Origin: a virus
Length of the DNA: 22,710 nucleotides
Virus record (IMG/VR): IMGVR_UViG_3300047668_000226
Location: 1-22,710 of that record
Strand: one strand, 5' to 3'
The notes beneath the pieces were generated by a model, which had not been told where the DNA came from, made no database searches, and saw nothing but the letters and a program-made list of their open reading frames with translations. Position 1 is the first letter of the stretch. The number at the start of each line of letters is the position of its first letter. The position numbers and the translations under genes are program-made. Positions 19,918 through 22,710 of the stretch are shown one piece after another.

Positions 19918-21360
19918 TTATATACTTTGGGTTCTTAGGGTCTTAGTCTTTTCTATTGTAAAACTGTATTGTATCAGATTGTCATTTACTTTGGTTTTTC
20001 TATTAAATCCTTTAGAGCTTATGGTTACGGGAGTTACATAATTATTTAAAGAAGAAAATGGCTGGTCTGTTTGGTAACCTTCTAATAAATAAACTTCAGG
20101 GCTGTTAGTCAGTTCCTCAAACATTACATTGAAATCTTCGCTTACAAAATCAGTGTTAATTGTTATTGTTTCTGTTGCATTTACTCTAAATGTTTTTTGT
20201 CCTCCTCTGTGACTAGACACTCGGTAGGTAGCTTCATTCCAAGAACCCTCTAGCTGAGTATATGTCGTTCCTTTTGTTTTATATGAACGTGATGATTTTT
20301 TTATAAAAGTATAATAATCCCAAGCCCCCCATTGATTAAGCCAACAAAGCCTTATTGGTTCAAAGTTTTTTTGTTGAGGACAATTTACATTTATTTTAAG
20401 TTCTTGTAAACTTAAACCTAACCCAGTATCTAAAGCCCTAATTCTTATATGTCCACCCTCTAGCTGAGCCGCTGTAGGAATCATTGATACAGCACTCCAA
20501 TTTTGTAAATTACCCGGAAAACACCCAAGAAATATAATTTGCTTAGGAGCATCTAGCAACCATTGACTATAGGCTCCTGAACCCGTCCCCTTTCCTAGTG
20601 TAACGGAAACTCCAATTTGAACATTATCACTATCCCAATAAGAAATATTAAATCTATTAACTTTGGTAGCCACCGAATTATTTGGTTGGTAAAAAGCTAT
20701 TGTTCCGTAATCATTATAATTTGCGTATTGCTCCATTGGAGCGTTGGTTAAATATCTTCTAGTATTAAAGCCAGGATTGAATTGTATGGTTTCGTAACCG
20801 AAATTATTATTAAATTCATTTATAACATCGGTGTATTTTACATACCCATTAAAGATACTATATTCATCAGAAGGTATTTCAGTACCGTCAGACCTTCTTA
20901 CTACGTCATTATTCTGTTCATTCGCAGCATTGGTGGCTCCCATAAATTCTACATAAAAATTCAATACCATAAAACTAACGCTATGAGTTGCTAAAGACAT
21001 CTTATCAATAATATGCATAGGGTAAGTATTTTCATTTACGAAAGTTCCTTTGTATGAAGGCCCTGAACTACCGCTATTATCTGTATGGCATCTATTGTCA
21101 GCGGCTACATAGTTCTCAATTACATTTCTTAAATCAAATATTCCAACCCCTGCATTATTTGGGGTGGCTTTGAAAGTTCCTACTAAATGGGTGCTAGTTC
21201 CAATAACAGGCATTGTATCGTTACTTATATGAACCTCAACACAAAATTTTACTTTTGTTTCCGTTGCTACAGCGTCAGCATTTGAAACTGTAAAAATTAT
21301 TTCTTGCCCTACGGGAACCTCATTGTAAATCGGTTGCTGTTCTATAATTGATGCTGCCAT
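19918..21360 (-). CDS. Distal tail / baseplate protein candidate
   Basis: The 480-aa protein is beta-rich, with IEQQPIYNEVPVGQEIIFTV near the start. It then has GIFDLRNVIENYVAADNRCH, a middle of variable strands, and the conserved PIRLCWLNQWGAWDYYTFIK in the last third (about residues 340-360). It closes with DFNVMFEELTNSPEVYLLEG. The RLCWLNQ-GAWD-Y-F segment is one I associate with tail proteins of Bacteroidota phages, but its function is not known to me. It precedes the 929-aa gene with a one-base gap, so both probably assemble in the tail tip. Confidence 0.63.
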   Translation of the reverse strand: MAASIIEQQPIYNEVPVGQEIIFTVSNADAVATETKVKFCVEVHISNDTMPVIGTSTHLVGTFKATPNNAGVGIFDLRNVIENYVAADNRCHTDNSGSSGPSYKGTFVNENTYPMHIIDKMSLATHSVSFMVLNFYVEFMGATNAANEQNNDVVRRSDGTEIPSDEYSIFNGYVKYTDVINEFNNNFGYETIQFNPGFNTRRYLTNAPMEQYANYNDYGTIAFYQPNNSVATKVNRFNISYWDSDNVQIGVSVTLGKGTGSGAYSQWLLDAPKQIIFLGCFPGNLQNWSAVSMIPTAAQLEGGHIRIRALDTGLGLSLQELKINVNCPQQKNFEPIRLCWLNQWGAWDYYTFIKKSSRSYKTKGTTYTQLEGSWNEATYRVSSHRGGQKTFRVNATETITINTDFVSEDFNVMFEELTNSPEVYLLEGYQTDQPFSSLNNYVTPVTISSKGFNRKTKVNDNLIQYSFTIEKTKTLRTQSI

Positions 21361-21366
21361 GATTTT

Positions 21367-21957
21367 TTATTTTACTGTTGTGGTTTGTAGTTCTTGTATT
21401 ATATCTTCTTTAACTGCTCCTAATAATTCCTTTCCAAATTTCTTCATTCCTAACATTAAAGAGTTCTGAAAAAAACTGATTCCATGAATACCTTTAATCC
21501 ATAGAACTTTAACTATTGCTATTTTAAGCCCTGTTGTTGTCATATATTGACCTCCTGCACTTCTTGGCTGTAAGCCTTTCTTTTTAATAAATGAACCTAT
21601 TCCTTTGTATATTCCATTTTTCTTTCCCTTGCCGCTTCCATATTGATATGGGCTATCCTTTCTGTTGCCTTTCCAATCTATATAATGCCTTCTACCTCCC
21701 CAACTTCCCTTGTGTTCACCTGTCTTAATTTTACCCCCTGCTCCCTTAACCCCTTTATCCTGAAAAGCTCCATAATCTGCCATGTAAAATTGCACTACAA
21801 AACCCTTTCCATCTGGAACAACTTTAAAGTCTATTGACTTCTCTAAATTGCCACCTCCCTTGCCACCCTCTTTTAGATTCTTTTTAGCATTTCTAACTAC
21901 TTCTTTTCCAAAGCTATTTAATTGATTCTTTAAATTAGTGAAATCAATAGCTGCCAT
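21367..21957 (-). CDS. HK97-gp10-like tail completion protein
   Basis: The 196-aa protein is basic and Gly/Lys-rich. It opens with a helix FTNLKNQLNSFGKEVVRNAK and has VVQFYMADYGAFQDKGVKGA (YG..qDKGVkG is the gp10-like signature). A loop rich in G/K follows (GSGKGKKNGIYKGIGSFIKK), and the protein ends with a helix KFGKELLGAVKEDIIQEL. HK97 gp10-like proteins close the head-tail interface in siphoviruses. In most phages the gene lies between capsid and tube genes; here it precedes the baseplate genes. Its ATG lies 1 base before the preceding stop. Confidence 0.7.
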   Translation of the reverse strand: MAAIDFTNLKNQLNSFGKEVVRNAKKNLKEGGKGGGNLEKSIDFKVVPDGKGFVVQFYMADYGAFQDKGVKGAGGKIKTGEHKGSWGGRRHYIDWKGNRKDSPYQYGSGKGKKNGIYKGIGSFIKKKGLQPRSAGGQYMTTTGLKIAIVKVLWIKGIHGISFFQNSLMLGMKKFGKELLGAVKEDIIQELQTTTVK

Positions 21958-22406
21958 TAGATAGAGGCGGTAAATATTTCAACTCTAGGGTCAAAGCTTA
22001 CTCCTACAGGTGTTACTTGTATAGAAGCTAAATTTAGCATCGTTCCAAAACTAGGAGCACCGACTTCCCCCAAAGCAACCGCTTCGGCTTGGGATAGTAT
22101 GTGAGAGGTTCCGGGAGTTAGTAAAACCGTATAGCTAGAGGTTGTGGTTTGTATTGCTAATTCTATCCACCCTGCTGAATCTAAGTTCGTTACTCGTACA
22201 TACTTACACCTATCAACGTCAATAGCTCCTGCTGAAGTATAAGGACTTGCTGCGAAAGTTGCTATTGTTGTCGTTTGCGAATTTACACAAGTTACCACCC
22301 TTTCAAATGTATCTTGTATATCTACTATTGTTAAATTGTTTGCTGAACCTCTTTGAGCGCCATTGATTACTATTGCCTCTGAAATTGTTACTGTTAAATT
22401 TGCCAT
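21957..22406 (-). CDS. Small beta-rich virion protein
   Basis: The 149-aa protein starts MANLTVTISEAIVINGAQRG and contains a beta-rich core (ERVVTCVNSQTTTIATFAA, DVDRCKYVRVTNLDSAGWIE, TSSYTVLLTPGTSHILSQAE). I cannot name the family. The layout resembles small structural proteins sharing a single beta-sandwich. It lies between the 29-aa micro-ORF and the gp10-like gene. Confidence 0.63.
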   Translation of the reverse strand: MANLTVTISEAIVINGAQRGSANNLTIVDIQDTFERVVTCVNSQTTTIATFAASPYTSAGAIDVDRCKYVRVTNLDSAGWIELAIQTTTSSYTVLLTPGTSHILSQAEAVALGEVGAPSFGTMLNLASIQVTPVGVSFDPRVEIFTASI

Positions 22407-22409
22407 TTT

Positions 22410-22499
22410 TTAAATTTTTATTTTTATTCTTGGTGGAATTATTGTTATTTCTACTTTACCTATCTTTATCTTATTTAATCTCTTTAGCATCTCAATCAT
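22410..22499 (-). CDS. 29-aa basic micro-ORF
   Basis: The frame begins MIEMLKRLNKIKIGKVEITI and ends PRIKIKI. Its ATG overlaps the preceding TAA as TAATG, and it ends 4 bases before the next start, filling the 92-base gap between genes. It is basic, with alternating Ile/Lys strands that could form a beta hairpin. No known family. The coupling is the main evidence. Confidence 0.48.
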   Translation of the reverse strand: MIEMLKRLNKIKIGKVEITIIPPRIKIKI

Positions 22500-22710
22500 T
22501 AGTAACCTGCTCCTGCATCAGTTACAGGAATAGTACAAGTATCAAAGTCATTCATTACTTTAACATTTAACTGAAACACTTGACCACATAGTAGGTTGTC
22601 AAATCTCTCACTAAAAGGCTCTATTGTGAATTGGTCTTGTGTGAAATATAAAGGATAATTAATATCATTTACACCTGCTAAAGATTGTCTTGTGCTATGC
22701 CTTAACATTC
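22499..22710 (-). CDS. Hypothetical virion protein, 5' end beyond window (partial)
   Basis: About 70 residues are visible, including SLAGVNDINYPLYFTQDQFT and a beta-rich end closing VTDAGAGY. An ATG at 22708 exists, but the frame is open to the edge, so the gene probably starts outside. It is followed by the 29-aa micro-ORF by TAATG overlap. Likely a tail or head structural protein from its neighbours only. Confidence 0.5.
   Translation of the reverse strand, partial: MLRHSTRQSLAGVNDINYPLYFTQDQFTIEPFSERFDNLLCGQVFQLNVKVMNDFDTCTIPVTDAGAGY

Noticed and set aside
1-22710. CRISPR array, tRNA, rRNA, integrase, attachment core or insertion sequence
   Set aside because: I looked for spaced direct repeats, tRNA-like arms, integrase and transposase motifs and terminal inverted repeats and saw none.

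Overview
The window reads as about 22.7 kb of a tailed, siphovirus-like phage or prophage of a Bacteroidota host, most likely a member of the Flavobacteriia. All genes lie on the minus strand, so transcription runs from right to left. The host guess rests on four things: strongly AT-rich DNA; start regions that are A-rich rather than Shine-Dalgarno-like; one early promoter with the Bacteroidota layout (TTG, 20 bases, TAnnTTTG); and families common in that phylum's phages (a DUF3127-like single-strand-binding protein, an XkdF-like prohead protease, a DUF5675-like protein). No integrase, terminase, tRNA, CRISPR array or IS element is visible, so this is only part of a genome.

Right to left, 22710-14515 is the tail module: a partial gene at the edge, a 29-aa micro-ORF, a small virion protein, a basic HK97-gp10-like tail-completion candidate, two large distal-tail/baseplate candidates (480 and 929 aa), a YadA-like repeat adhesin and the tape-measure protein. 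Next, 14343-11933 is the head-maturation block: XkdF-like protease, acidic scaffold candidate and major capsid protein. Then come a tail-tube candidate between two hairpins, an SGY-repeat protein, a small protein, a LamG-like lectin, a large portal with a MuF-like tail, and a head-tail connector candidate. Late genes end (6876-5151) in a cluster of tiny genes, a DUF5675-like protein with an H-x-G-N...G-C motif, a two-segment holin candidate, a metallophosphoesterase and a 25-aa membrane peptide.

A 204-base intergenic region (4947-5150) holds inverted repeats and the early promoter. Left of it the early operon (4946 to 1) encodes small proteins, a zinc ribbon, an ERF annealing protein, SSB, a DnaA-domain-IV-like protein, a winged-helix replication initiator with an internal tandem repeat resembling iterons, a possible replication accessory protein, a 20-aa membrane micro-ORF, an HTH protein, a NinG-like protein lacking most zinc ligands, an unknown protein and a sigma-like regulator. 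The early genes together suggest origin recognition, ssDNA coating and annealing recombination, with the host supplying helicase and polymerase unless they lie outside the window.

Two features stand out. Seven micro-ORFs of 20-52 codons fill gaps that would otherwise look noncoding, each joined to at least one neighbour by ATGA, TAATG, TAAATG or a comparable overlap. The gene order is also unusual: tail genes are transcribed before the head genes, and the portal comes near the end of the structural block.
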